NCBI GenBank assembly: GCA_028877275.1
Contig: JAPPFP010000006.1
Location: 735,896 to 799,895 of the forward strand
Length of the DNA stretch: 64,000 nucleotides
Origin: Acidobacteriota bacterium
GTDB lineage: Bacteria > Acidobacteriota > Thermoanaerobaculia > Multivoradales > Multivoraceae
Direction of reading: 5' to 3'
A model generated the notes under the pieces. The model ran no database searches. It saw nothing but the letters and a program-made list of their open reading frames with translations, and was not told the DNA's origin. The position numbers and the translations under genes are program-made. Below, piece after piece: positions 17,488 to 25,981 of this stretch. Every line of letters begins with the position of its first letter. The stretch's first letter is position 1.

Positions 17488-19449
17488 TTACCGTGGCAAA
17501 GCGTACGCGACCAGGGTGTGCTCCTGGCCGCGGTTGCCGACGGGAACGACGATGAACTGCCGACCGGAGGCGACGTAGGTCATCGGGCCGCCGCCCGGCG
17601 TGTCGGGCAGCTCGGTTCGCCAGACCTCTTCGCCGGTCGTCTTGTCGAAGGCATAGAGGAACCCGGTCGACGGACCGCGGGAGGTGAAGCCGCCCGCCTC
17701 CTCCTGGTACGTGCCGGCCACCCGCTCGCTGGTGACAACGAAGACGAGGGTGGCGGTGGCCATCGGCCAGCCCGGCGTGAGACCGGCGAGCGGCCAGGCG
17801 CCGAGCCGTCCGAGGTCGAGATCGGCCAGGGCCGGATGGTCCCGCGGGCCGTCGCCGACCGCCGTTTGCCACAGGATCTCGCCTCGGTTCAGATCGATCG
17901 CGGTGAGATGGCTCCAGGGCGGTTTGGTCAACGGCAGGCCTTCCGGGCCGGCGGGGAACGTGAACGCCGGCAGGTAGTCCCGGTCGGAAGGCTGGCGCGC
18001 GGTCGGAGGCGTCAGGGCCATCGTGCCCAGCCGCGTCTGGGACGGCACGAACAGGACGCCGCTGTTCGGATCGACGGCGGCGCCGCCCCAGTTTGCGCCG
18101 CCGGCCTGGCCCGGGAGCTGCGCCATCACCCTCCGGTTCTCGCCGGCCAGGGTCGGCGGCGTGAACATCGGGCCTCCCAGGAGCGTCTTCCGGTAGATCT
18201 CGACCGCTTTCGCCTTGAGTTCCGGCGTGAAGTCGATCAGGTCGCTCTCGCGCACGCCCTGGCGGTCGAAGGGCGGCGGTCTGGTGGGGAAGGGCTGGGT
18301 GCTCGCGGTCCATTCTCCGGGCACCAGGCTCTCGGGGACCTTGCGCTCCTCGATCGGCCACACCGGTTCGCCGGTCTTGCGGTCGAAGACGTACGTGAAG
18401 GCCTGCTTGCTGACCTGGGCTACCGCTTCGATCCGCTTGCCGTCGACCTCGATGTCGAGCAGGATCGGCGCGCACGGGAAGTCGTAGTCCCAGAGACCGT
18501 GCCGGACGGCCTGGAAGTGCCACTTCTTCTCGCCGGTCGCGGTGTCGATGGCGACCAAGCTCTCGGCGTAGAGGTTGTCGCCGTGGCGGTGGCCGCCGTA
18601 GTAGTCGCTGGTCGGCGTGCCGGTGCCGAAGTAGACCCATCCGGTCTCGTCGTCGCAACTCATCCACGACCAGACGTTGGTGTTGCCGGAGTAGCGCCAG
18701 GATTCGTCGTGCCAGGTCTCGGCGCCGGGCTCGTTGCCCTGGGGCACGGTGTGGAAGACCCACTTCTTCCGGCCGGTGCGGATGTCGTAGCCGCGAATGT
18801 GGCCGGCCGGCATCTCCTGGGTCAGGGAGAAGTCCATGATCGTCATGCCCATGAGGACCGTGTCGCCGCAGACGATGCCGGGCGAGTTCGCGCCGGTCTC
18901 GCGCATCTGGTCCGGTCGCCCGATGTCGCCGCGCATGTCGACCATTCCGGCTTCGCCGAACTCCAGGTCGGGCTTGCCCGTCTTCGCGTCCAGGGACACG
19001 AGTTGATGGGTGCCGGTGACCAGCACGATTCGCTGCATGCCCCGGTGCTCCCAGTACTCGATGCCGCGCTGGGTGAAGCCGCCGTGGGTCGGAATCCCGC
19101 GTTCGTAGGCCTTCGGATCGTAGGTCCAGAGCTCCTCGCCGGTCGTGGGGTCGACGGCGCTCACGAGATTCATGGCCGACACGGCGTACAGTGTGTCGTT
19201 CACCATCAGAGGGGTACCCTTGAGGTCACCGGCCAGGGTCTGCGCTTCGACCCGGCCGTCGGGTGTGACCCAGCGCCAGGCGACCTCGAGTTCCGACACG
19301 TTCGACGCGTCGATCTGCGCCGCCGGCGAGTACTTGGTGCTGGCGCGGTCAGCGGCGTAGTGGCGCCACTCGATCGTCTCCTGCGCCGCCACGGCCGCTC
19401 CGCTCAAGAGAGTTGCGACGATGGCCGTGCGGGCGAGCACTCCGATCAC
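17488..19449 (-). CDS. PQQ-dependent dehydrogenase (quinoprotein)
   Basis: A periplasmic quinoprotein dehydrogenase, 653 residues, with a signal peptide (residues 1-22). It is an eight-bladed propeller: the tryptophan-docking repeats are visible as AVDPTTGEELW, AIDTATGEKKW, VFDRKTGEPVW, AIDLNRGEILW and AFDKTTGEEVW. The ASTKYSPAAQIDASNVSELE opening is typical of the glucose/alcohol dehydrogenase-like branch. It oxidises an alcohol or sugar and passes electrons toward the respiratory chain; the substrate is unknown. No PQQ synthesis genes are in the window. The GTG start at 19449 overlaps the stop of the upstream enoyl-CoA hydratase by 4 bases. Confidence 0.93.
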   Translation of the reverse strand: MIGVLARTAIVATLLSGAAVAAQETIEWRHYAADRASTKYSPAAQIDASNVSELEVAWRWVTPDGRVEAQTLAGDLKGTPLMVNDTLYAVSAMNLVSAVDPTTGEELWTYDPKAYERGIPTHGGFTQRGIEYWEHRGMQRIVLVTGTHQLVSLDAKTGKPDLEFGEAGMVDMRGDIGRPDQMRETGANSPGIVCGDTVLMGMTIMDFSLTQEMPAGHIRGYDIRTGRKKWVFHTVPQGNEPGAETWHDESWRYSGNTNVWSWMSCDDETGWVYFGTGTPTSDYYGGHRHGDNLYAESLVAIDTATGEKKWHFQAVRHGLWDYDFPCAPILLDIEVDGKRIEAVAQVSKQAFTYVFDRKTGEPVWPIEERKVPESLVPGEWTASTQPFPTRPPPFDRQGVRESDLIDFTPELKAKAVEIYRKTLLGGPMFTPPTLAGENRRVMAQLPGQAGGANWGGAAVDPNSGVLFVPSQTRLGTMALTPPTARQPSDRDYLPAFTFPAGPEGLPLTKPPWSHLTAIDLNRGEILWQTAVGDGPRDHPALADLDLGRLGAWPLAGLTPGWPMATATLVFVVTSERVAGTYQEEAGGFTSRGPSTGFLYAFDKTTGEEVWRTELPDTPGGGPMTYVASGRQFIVVPVGNRGQEHTLVAYALPR

Positions 19450-20243
19450 CGTCCCTTGAACTGCGCGGGTCGCTTCTCGAGGAACGCGAGGACGCCTTCG
19501 CGAGAGTCCTCCGTAGCGCCTGCCTCAGCCTGGAGGCGAGCCTCCAGGTCCAGTTGCTGCTCGTAGACGTTCTGCCAGGTCGCCCAGTAGGCCTTGCGGA
19601 TCATGGCCAGTGAACGTGGACCGTTGGCCAGGCGGTGGGCCAGCTCCGTGGCGCCCTCCATCAGGGTCTCCTGGTCGTCGTAGAGGCGGTTGATCAGGCC
19701 CCACTCGAAGGCCTTGTCGGCCGGCAGACGCTCGGCGAGCATGGAGAGTTCCACCGCGCGACCCCAGCCGATCAGCCGCGGCAGCATGAAGGTGGCGCCG
19801 CCGTCGGGGACCAGTCCGATGCGAGCGAACGCCTGCAGGAAGAAGGCCTGCTTCGAGGCGCAGACCAGGTCGCCGATCAGGGCGAAGCTCATGCCGACGC
19901 CGGCCGCGGCGCCGTGGACCGCGGTGACGATGGGCATGTCCAGATCGCGGAGCGAGAGCAGGAGAGGGTGATAGTTGTTGCGCAGGTTCTCGCGGGCGGT
20001 CGGGTTCACGGCCCCCTCCGACCGGTTGCCGCGACCGGAGAGATTGGCGCCGGAACAGAAGGCGCGGCCCGCCCCGGTGAGGAGAAGGGCGCGCACGCCG
20101 CTTTCCGGATCGCGGATACGCAGCACGGCGTCGCCGAGCTCGGCGACCATCCGGGCGTCCGTGGCGTTCAGCACCTCCGGGTGGTTCAGCGTGATCGTAG
20201 CGAGGCTGCCGTCCTGCTCGAGCAGGATCCGTTCGTAGCTCAT
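19446..20243 (-). CDS. Enoyl-CoA hydratase/isomerase, PaaG-like
   Basis: A crotonase-fold enzyme of 265 residues. The oxyanion-hole segments are AFCSGANL near residue 65 and HGAAAGVGMSFALIGD near 110. The GLVPDGGATFMLPRLIG segment resembles the PaaG (1,2-epoxyphenylacetyl-CoA isomerase) subgroup, in which the Asp is catalytic, rather than classic hydratases. It would act on an unsaturated or epoxidised acyl-CoA in beta-oxidation or aromatic breakdown. The ATG at 20243 is preceded by a GAGAGGAGAG site. It overlaps the PQQ dehydrogenase start (GTGA), so the two are translationally coupled. Confidence 0.92.
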   Translation of the reverse strand: MSYERILLEQDGSLATITLNHPEVLNATDARMVAELGDAVLRIRDPESGVRALLLTGAGRAFCSGANLSGRGNRSEGAVNPTARENLRNNYHPLLLSLRDLDMPIVTAVHGAAAGVGMSFALIGDLVCASKQAFFLQAFARIGLVPDGGATFMLPRLIGWGRAVELSMLAERLPADKAFEWGLINRLYDDQETLMEGATELAHRLANGPRSLAMIRKAYWATWQNVYEQQLDLEARLQAEAGATEDSREGVLAFLEKRPAQFKGR

Positions 20244-20254
20244 GCTCTCCTCTC

Positions 20255-20674
20255 TCAGTCCGGATACATCTCGCGCATCGCGTCGAGAGAACCGCGCATC
20301 AGTTCCTCCAGCACGTCCAGGTCGACGTCGGCGAGCTTGTTGACGTAGAGGCACGACTTGCCGGTCCGGTGCTTGCCGAGTCGCGACAGCAGATCGTCGT
20401 ATCTCGAGAAGCCCGGCATGACGTAGATCGTCAGGCTCTGCTTGCGCGGCGAGAAGCCGATGCGCGGCCAGTCTCCCTCCCGGCCACTCGCGTACCGGTA
20501 GTGGTAGCTGCCGAAGCCGACGATGGAGGCGCCCCACATTTTCGGCTCCTCGCCGGTGATCCGCTTCATCATCTCCAGGACGACGAAGCTGTCCTCGCGG
20601 CGCCGCTCGTTCTCGACGGCTGTCAGGAATCCCTCGACGCTGGCGTCGTTCTTCTTCGTCTTCAGTTCGGCCAT
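20255..20674 (-). CDS. DUF1801 family protein
   Basis: A 139-residue cytosolic protein of the DUF1801 (YdhG-like) family, whose biochemical role is not known. The family signature is complete: MWGASIVGFGSYHYRYASG, then GFSPRKQSLTIYVMPGF, then the R-L-G-K-H-R-T-G-K-S-C-L-Y-V segment and a short helical tail. ATG 20674 gives the usual length. It lies 11 bases upstream of the enoyl-CoA hydratase on the same strand and is divergent from trkA. Confidence 0.9.
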   Translation of the reverse strand: MAELKTKKNDASVEGFLTAVENERRREDSFVVLEMMKRITGEEPKMWGASIVGFGSYHYRYASGREGDWPRIGFSPRKQSLTIYVMPGFSRYDDLLSRLGKHRTGKSCLYVNKLADVDLDVLEELMRGSLDAMREMYPD

Positions 20675-20791
20675 CGTGTTCGGCCCGGCGCCGCGGACGG
20701 CCCTGTCGCGGGCGGAAGCGGCAACCGTAGCAGACGGAGGTAGTCCTGCCGGCGGCGGCGATGTCGACCGTTCGCTTATGCTCGACAGGCG

Positions 20792-22162
20792 GTGAGTGCG
20801 AATGGCCACTTCTGCGTGATGGGGATCGGCGACATGGGCTTCCACATCGCCGAGGCCTTCGGTCGCGAAGGGCGGAGCCTCACCCTGATCGACGTCGATC
20901 CTGGCATGAGCGAGCGGATCGAGGAGGAACTCGACGCGGCCTTCGTGGTCGGCAACGGGGCCCACCAGGCCGTACTGGAGCGGGCGAACGTCGCTCGGGC
21001 GGAACTCTTCATCGCCGCGTCCTCCTCGGAGGAGGCGAACCTGGTGGCGTCGGTCATCGCGCGCAACCTCGGCGCCAAACGCTGCGTCGTGCGGCTCGAC
21101 ACGTCGGAGGACCTGACCGTCTACCGCCGCTCTTACGAACGGCTGTTCGGGGCCGATCTTCTCCTCTCGCCCCAGAGCCTTGCGACGAACGCGATCCTCA
21201 ACATCGTGCTCGGCCACCATACGCACGAGGTCGACTACCTGGCCCGGGGCCGGTTCGAGCTGCGCACGATCCAGGTCCAGATCGGCAGCACGGTTGCCCG
21301 CCTCCCGCTCAGCGAGCTGCCGCTGCCCGAGGACGCGCGCATCGTCGGCTACTTCGATGGAGAGCACGAGCTGTCGATCCCGGGGCCGGACCTGCGCGCG
21401 TCCCCCGGTGATCTGGCCATGGTCCTCTGTCGCACCCAGTCGACCCACGACGTCGAGGAGCTGTTCGCGTCCCGCATCGAGCATCCCCACACCGTCGCAA
21501 TCGCCGGCGGCAGCCCGGCTGCCGTAGCGGTGGTCAAGGCGCTGCGCAACGAGGTCAAGCGCATTCGCTGGATCGAGCGCGACCGGCGCCGGGCCGAGTT
21601 CTTCGCGCAGTCCTTTCCCGATGTCGAAGTGCTGCACGGCGATCCGATCGACGCCGCGACGATGGAGAGCGAGGGCCTCGGGCGGGCCGAAGTGCTGATC
21701 GCCGCCACCAGTCACGACGACAGCAACGTCGTCGCCGGTCTCATCGCGCAGGAGCTCGGCGTGCGCCGGGTCGTGGCGCTGATTCACCACACGACCAGCC
21801 GGCTCTGGAAGCGGGTCGGCGAGGTGGAGCTCGTTTCGCCGCACTCGCTGGCGATCGACCACGTTCGCAACTTCGTCGCCAACGGCTACAAGGCGAACCT
21901 CGTCACCCTCGCCGACGGTGCCGTGCAGGTCGTCCAGCGCGTGATCCACGAGGCGAGTCCGGCGGCCGGCGCCACCCTGGCCGACCTGCAGGCCCCTCGC
22001 GGCCTGATCGTCGGCGCGGTCGTGCGCGGCGACCGCGTGTTCATGCCCGAGCGCAGCAACATGCTCCGCCCCGACGACCAGGTCATCCTCTTCGTCCACC
22101 GTTCCCAGACCCAGATGGCCCGTCTCCTGTTTCCGGGCAGCGAGAGCGAGGTCGCGAGCTAG
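20792..22162 (+). CDS. trkA: Potassium uptake regulator TrkA, two-RCK form
   Basis: A peripheral NAD(H)-binding subunit that gates a Trk/Ktr-type potassium channel; 456 residues in two RCK_N-RCK_C tandems. The first Rossmann motif is intact (GIGDMG, residues 11-16) with the acidic residue at the end of strand two in LIDVD. The second half has a degenerate loop (GGSPAA near 235), a common state in full-length TrkA. RCK_C domains are near 135-220 and 365-455. The start is GTG 20792. No TrkH/KtrB membrane subunit is in the window, so the partner must lie elsewhere. Confidence 0.93.
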   Translation: MSANGHFCVMGIGDMGFHIAEAFGREGRSLTLIDVDPGMSERIEEELDAAFVVGNGAHQAVLERANVARAELFIAASSSEEANLVASVIARNLGAKRCVVRLDTSEDLTVYRRSYERLFGADLLLSPQSLATNAILNIVLGHHTHEVDYLARGRFELRTIQVQIGSTVARLPLSELPLPEDARIVGYFDGEHELSIPGPDLRASPGDLAMVLCRTQSTHDVEELFASRIEHPHTVAIAGGSPAAVAVVKALRNEVKRIRWIERDRRRAEFFAQSFPDVEVLHGDPIDAATMESEGLGRAEVLIAATSHDDSNVVAGLIAQELGVRRVVALIHHTTSRLWKRVGEVELVSPHSLAIDHVRNFVANGYKANLVTLADGAVQVVQRVIHEASPAAGATLADLQAPRGLIVGAVVRGDRVFMPERSNMLRPDDQVILFVHRSQTQMARLLFPGSESEVAS

Positions 22163-22219
22163 TTCCTGGACGGTAAGCTAAGGGAAACAAGGGAAGGAGC
22201 CACAGAGGGAGGCATCGCC

Positions 22220-22954
22220 ATGAGAGACGTGCGACCGGTTCGTTCAACGCTGATGGCTACGGTGCAGATGGGGGCGGCCGCGTTCGTGGCCGTCTTCGTG
22301 TCTCTGGCGACTGGAGAGTCCGCGGAGGCACAGCGAGGAGGTACGCCGTCGGTGGACCTCAGTGGCGAGTGGATCCTCAACGAAGAGTTGAGCGACGATC
22401 CGCGGCAGGCGATGCGGCGCATGAGAATCGCCCGGGGCGGCGGCGGTGACGGCGGCTTCAGCGGACGTGGCGGCAACGTTGGGCGTGGCGGCGGCGGCCG
22501 TCGCGGCGGCGGCGCCGCTGTTGGAGGTGGTGCCGGTGGCGCCGGCGCTGGCGGTGCCGGGCCCGGTCAAGGCGGCGGCGGTCCTGGTGCCGGCGGGCCC
22601 GGTGGCGGTCGGGGAGGCCCGGCAGTGATCGGTCGTGGCGCCGACGTCGGTGCGGAGGCACTCAGCATTCGCATGCTGGACGGCGGCGTTCAGATCACGG
22701 ATTCTCGCGGCGTGTCCCTCGTTCTCAAGACGGATCGCGAGTGGTACGAGGTGGGTGAGCGGCGGGAAATCCAGGCCTTCTGGAAGAAGGCGAAGCTGGT
22801 GACCAGGAATCGGGGCCGCGGCGAGGCACTCTTCATTCAGGAGTACAGCATCAACAGGAAGGGCCAGTTGATCGTCCTGAACCAGATCCAGTTCGGCGGC
22901 GATGGGGGCACCGCCTCCTACAAGCGGTTCTACGACCGCGAGGAGAGCGGCTAG
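22220..22954 (+). CDS. Exported glycine-rich protein of unknown function
   Basis: No recognised family. The 244-residue product has a twin-Arg-free signal peptide (about 1-38, ending AEAQ), a short segment with VDLSGEWILNEELSDDP typical of Acidobacteriota exported proteins that start with 'SGxWxLNxxxSDDP', a glycine/arginine-rich low-complexity tract (about 73-136), then a compact beta-rich domain containing LVLKTDREWYEVGERREI. The glycine tract is encoded by GGC/GGT-rich repeats that could vary in length by slippage. ATG 22220 begins the signal peptide. The stop shares CTAG (22951-22954) with the stop of the convergent acyl-CoA dehydrogenase. Confidence 0.75.
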   Translation: MRDVRPVRSTLMATVQMGAAAFVAVFVSLATGESAEAQRGGTPSVDLSGEWILNEELSDDPRQAMRRMRIARGGGGDGGFSGRGGNVGRGGGGRRGGGAAVGGGAGGAGAGGAGPGQGGGGPGAGGPGGGRGGPAVIGRGADVGAEALSIRMLDGGVQITDSRGVSLVLKTDREWYEVGERREIQAFWKKAKLVTRNRGRGEALFIQEYSINRKGQLIVLNQIQFGGDGGTASYKRFYDREESG

Positions 22955-24180
22955 TTCGCTCCGGTCGGGATGTCGCTGAACGCCCGGTCGCGATCGACCC
23001 GGATCTCGCCGGGCAGCGTGAGGACGCGCTCGGCGATGATGTTGCGCAGGATCTCGTCGGTGCCGGCCGCGATCCGCATGCCTGGCGCCGCCAGGTAGGC
23101 GTAGTGGAACATGCCGGCCGAAGGGGCGTCTTCACGTCCGCTGACGGCGCCCGCGGAGTCGAGCAGGTCGGCGGCGAACGAGGCGATGTCCTGGCGGGCG
23201 CTGGCGGTGATCACCTTGCAGATCGAGTTCTCAGGTCCCGGCTGCTTGCCCTGCGAGATGGCCGTCAGGGTGCGCATGAAGGTCAGCTCGACGCCGCGGC
23301 ACTGGACGTACCAGTCGGCAATCCGCTCTCGCACCGAACTCTGGTTCGCCGCCGGTTCGCCGTCGATCTCGAGTTCCGAAGCGAGGCGAAGAGCGTCGCT
23401 CCAGTCGGGCGTCATGTTGTAGCGACCGTGGCGCTCGTTCATCAGCGTCGTGATCGCCACCTGCCAGCCGGCGCCGACCTCGCCGAGGCGGTTGTGATCG
23501 GGGATCCGGACGTTCTGCAGGAAGACCTCGTTGAACTCCGAGGTGCCGGGAATCTGCCGGATCGGACGTGGGTCGATGCCCGGCGACTTCATGTCGACGA
23601 CGAAGAAAGTCAGCCCCTTGTGCTTGGGCACGCTGGGATCGTGCCGCGTGACGAGGATCCCCCAGTCTGCGTAGTGAGCGCCCGAGTTCCAGACCTTCTG
23701 GCCGTTGACCACCCACTGGTCGCCGTCGCGCTCGGCGCGGGTCCGGAGCCCGGCCAGATCGGAACCCGCTCCCGGCTCGGAGAAGAGCTGGCACCAGACC
23801 TCCTCGCCGCTGGCCAGCTTCGGCAGGTAGCGGCGTTTTTGCTCTTCCGTTCCATGGGCCATGATCGCAGGAGCGCAGGTGCCGTGGCCGATGCCGAGGT
23901 AACCCTCGGGCACGTCGAACTTCGCCTCCTCCTGAGCCCAGATCACGCCCTCCATGAAGGTGGCGCCGCGGCCGCCGTGTTCCTTCGGCCAGGTGATGCA
24001 GGCCCAGCCGTCGTCGTACTTCTTCTGCTGCCACTCCTTCATCGCGGCCAGTCCGTCCTGTTCGGGAAGGCCGTCGTAGCGCGACGTGCCGCCAGGCGGA
24101 AGTGCTTCTGCGTTCGCTTCGAGCCAGGCGCGCGCCTCGGCGCGGAAAGTGGCTTCCTGCGGTGAGTCCTGAAAGTCCAT
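22951..24180 (-). CDS. Acyl-CoA dehydrogenase
   Basis: An FAD-dependent acyl-CoA dehydrogenase of 409 residues. The flavin-contact segments CQLFSEPGAGSDLAGLRT (near 130) and WVVNGQKVWNSGAHYADWG (near 155) are clear. The C-terminal IAAGTDEILRNIIAERVL has Ala where short-chain enzymes carry the catalytic Glu just before the glycine; some subfamilies place the base elsewhere or work as heteromers, so activity is not excluded. It would oxidise a CoA thioester. The CaiB/BaiF gene ends 74 bases upstream on the same strand and could supply the CoA ester, although the substrate is not deducible. Confidence 0.93.
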   Translation of the reverse strand: MDFQDSPQEATFRAEARAWLEANAEALPPGGTSRYDGLPEQDGLAAMKEWQQKKYDDGWACITWPKEHGGRGATFMEGVIWAQEEAKFDVPEGYLGIGHGTCAPAIMAHGTEEQKRRYLPKLASGEEVWCQLFSEPGAGSDLAGLRTRAERDGDQWVVNGQKVWNSGAHYADWGILVTRHDPSVPKHKGLTFFVVDMKSPGIDPRPIRQIPGTSEFNEVFLQNVRIPDHNRLGEVGAGWQVAITTLMNERHGRYNMTPDWSDALRLASELEIDGEPAANQSSVRERIADWYVQCRGVELTFMRTLTAISQGKQPGPENSICKVITASARQDIASFAADLLDSAGAVSGREDAPSAGMFHYAYLAAPGMRIAAGTDEILRNIIAERVLTLPGEIRVDRDRAFSDIPTGAN

Positions 24181-24254
24181 GGAGGGTCTCCTGGGCAGCG
24201 GTGTGGTCCGTGGTTGGGCTGAGCGGGAGATTGTATGCGTGATCGCCGTGTGGT

Positions 24255-25463
24255 TCAGAGCCGGCCCGAGATGACTCCCTGGTCGGCCAGGTCGGCGATT
24301 TCCGAGGCGTCGAGACCCAACTCCCGCAGCAACTCGCCGGTGTGCTCGCCGAGATCTGGTGCCGGTTGTGGTTGCGCCTTGTCCTCTCCCTCGACGAACA
24401 CGGGGCTGTCGACCGTTCGCAGGCGCCCGTACTCGGGGTGATCGAGGTCGCGGAACATGCCGATGGCCTCCAGTTGCTCGTCGTTCGCTATGTCGTCGAG
24501 ATTCGAGACCAGGCTGTAGGGAATCTCGTGGCGAGTGAAGCGCTCGCTCCAGTCCGCGAAGTCCCGCCGTGCGAACTCGGCGTCGAGCAGGGCGACGAAC
24601 TCCGGCATGTTCGCGATCCGCTCCGGCGTCGTGCGGAAGCGCTCGTCGTCGATGAGATCGTCCCTGCCCAGAGCGAGGCAGAAGCGCTTCCAGTCGCGGT
24701 CCTGTTCGACGATGCTCAGCTTGACCAGGCGGTCGTCGCGGGTGCGGTAGTAGAGCTGCCCGAAGTTCATCGTCTGCTCGCGCGGCCGCTTGCCGTGGAA
24801 CTCGGCGCCGACCAGCCTGGCCTGGATGGCGCAGGCGTTGGCCCAGGCGCCGGCCGCGAGCAGCGAGGTGGTGACGTAGGAGCCGATACCCGTGCGGTCC
24901 CGTTTCATCAGTCCGAGGAGGACGGCGGAGAACAGGGTGACTCCGGTCGGATGATCGCCGGTGCCGCAACCGAGCGGTCCGAGATGACCCTCGACCGGGA
25001 AGAAGGTGGAAACGAGCCCCGATCGGGTCCAGTAGCAGACCTGGTCGTAGCCCGGCTTCTCGGCCTCCGGCCCGGTGTGGCCGTAGCCGGTGCCATGGGC
25101 GAACACGAGGCGTGGATTGATCTTCCGCAGTCGCTCCCAGTTCATGCCGAGCGCATCGAGCACGGAGTTGTGGCAGTTCGTCAGGAAGACGTCCGCCGTT
25201 TCGATCAACCGGTGCGCGACGGCCTGACCGCTCTCCTGCTTGAGGTCGATCACGACGCTCTTCTTGTTCCGCCCGTCGAGCAGGAAGCAGTAGGGGATCT
25301 CCGAGTCCGGCATCCCGGGCAGGTCCTGGAAGTAGCGGTAGATGTCGCCCCGGCCGGGTGCCTCGATCTTGATCACCTCAGCGCCGAAGTCCGTGAGGAT
25401 CGCGCAGGCCGACGGCGCCATCACGATCGTCGCAAGTTCGACGACGCGGATTCCGTCCAGCAA
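24255..25463 (-). CDS. CaiB/BaiF family CoA transferase
   Basis: A family III CoA transferase that moves CoA between carboxylic acids. The N-terminal LLDGIRVVELATIVMAPSAC and FGAEVIKIEAPGRGD are diagnostic. The catalytic Asp should be the one in EKPGYDQVCYW, following GYGHTGP. The start is uncertain: TTG 25463 gives 402 residues, the family norm, and begins exactly at the domain. The frame stays open further upstream into the divergent gene at 25618 but without domain content. It faces away from the gene cluster starting at 25618. Confidence 0.9.
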   Translation of the reverse strand: MLDGIRVVELATIVMAPSACAILTDFGAEVIKIEAPGRGDIYRYFQDLPGMPDSEIPYCFLLDGRNKKSVVIDLKQESGQAVAHRLIETADVFLTNCHNSVLDALGMNWERLRKINPRLVFAHGTGYGHTGPEAEKPGYDQVCYWTRSGLVSTFFPVEGHLGPLGCGTGDHPTGVTLFSAVLLGLMKRDRTGIGSYVTTSLLAAGAWANACAIQARLVGAEFHGKRPREQTMNFGQLYYRTRDDRLVKLSIVEQDRDWKRFCLALGRDDLIDDERFRTTPERIANMPEFVALLDAEFARRDFADWSERFTRHEIPYSLVSNLDDIANDEQLEAIGMFRDLDHPEYGRLRTVDSPVFVEGEDKAQPQPAPDLGEHTGELLRELGLDASEIADLADQGVISGRL

Positions 25464-25617
25464 CGCCCCGTCGGTCTCGGAGCCGGAAGTCGCGGTGTCG
25501 GCGGCGCCGACGTCGGGAGGAAGGAGCTGGTCAGACAGAGCGGCGGGATTGTGACATAGCGCTCGGGGACCCTGAAGCGCGGGATACGATCCCGCGGATG
25601 TTCGGGTGGGAGCCTGC

Positions 25618-25977
25618 ATGACCGGAGTCCGGCTGGCCAAGCCCTGGCTGAACCTGGACGAGGCCGCGATCGCCGCCCTGCCCGGCCAGTTGGGCGTCTA
25701 CGAGATCGCGGACGCGAACGGCGGCACCCTGGAGCTGGGATTTGCCGGAGGCCGCTCCCGCTTCGGGCTGCGCAGCGCGATCGCCGAGGCGGCGGCGAAG
25801 CACGAAGCGGCTGCCAGGTTCCGCTACGAGGTGACGATGCAGTACTGGAGCCGCTTCGAGGAACTGCTCGCCGTGTACCTCGCCGACCACGGCGAGCTGC
25901 CGCCCGGAAACGCGGACCGCGGCGAGCAGCGGGTCGGAAGGTTGGGTGCAGGTCGCATCGCCGTCCAGGGGCGGTGA
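25618..25977 (+). CDS. Small protein of unknown function, possible degenerate GIY-YIG-like fold
   Basis: A 119-residue cytosolic protein of no named function. The first 75 residues look like a short alpha/beta domain: PGQLGVYEIADANGGTLELG resembles the G-I/V-Y ... Y-I-G beta hairpin of GIY-YIG proteins, but with LELGFAGG in place of YIGKA and no obvious catalytic Arg and Glu, so nuclease activity is unlikely. I have seen comparable small proteins beside CoA-ester catabolic genes. The last 25 residues are Arg- and Gly-rich. Its stop is 4 bases before the next ATG, so it is probably co-transcribed with the acyl-CoA dehydrogenase. Confidence 0.6.
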   Translation: MTGVRLAKPWLNLDEAAIAALPGQLGVYEIADANGGTLELGFAGGRSRFGLRSAIAEAAAKHEAAARFRYEVTMQYWSRFEELLAVYLADHGELPPGNADRGEQRVGRLGAGRIAVQGR

Positions 25978-25981
25978 CTTC

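Noticed and set aside
22951..22954. CTAG shared by two convergent stop codons as a functional signal
   Set aside because: It is a simple consequence of tightly packed convergent genes; a similar abutment occurs at 3197-3202.
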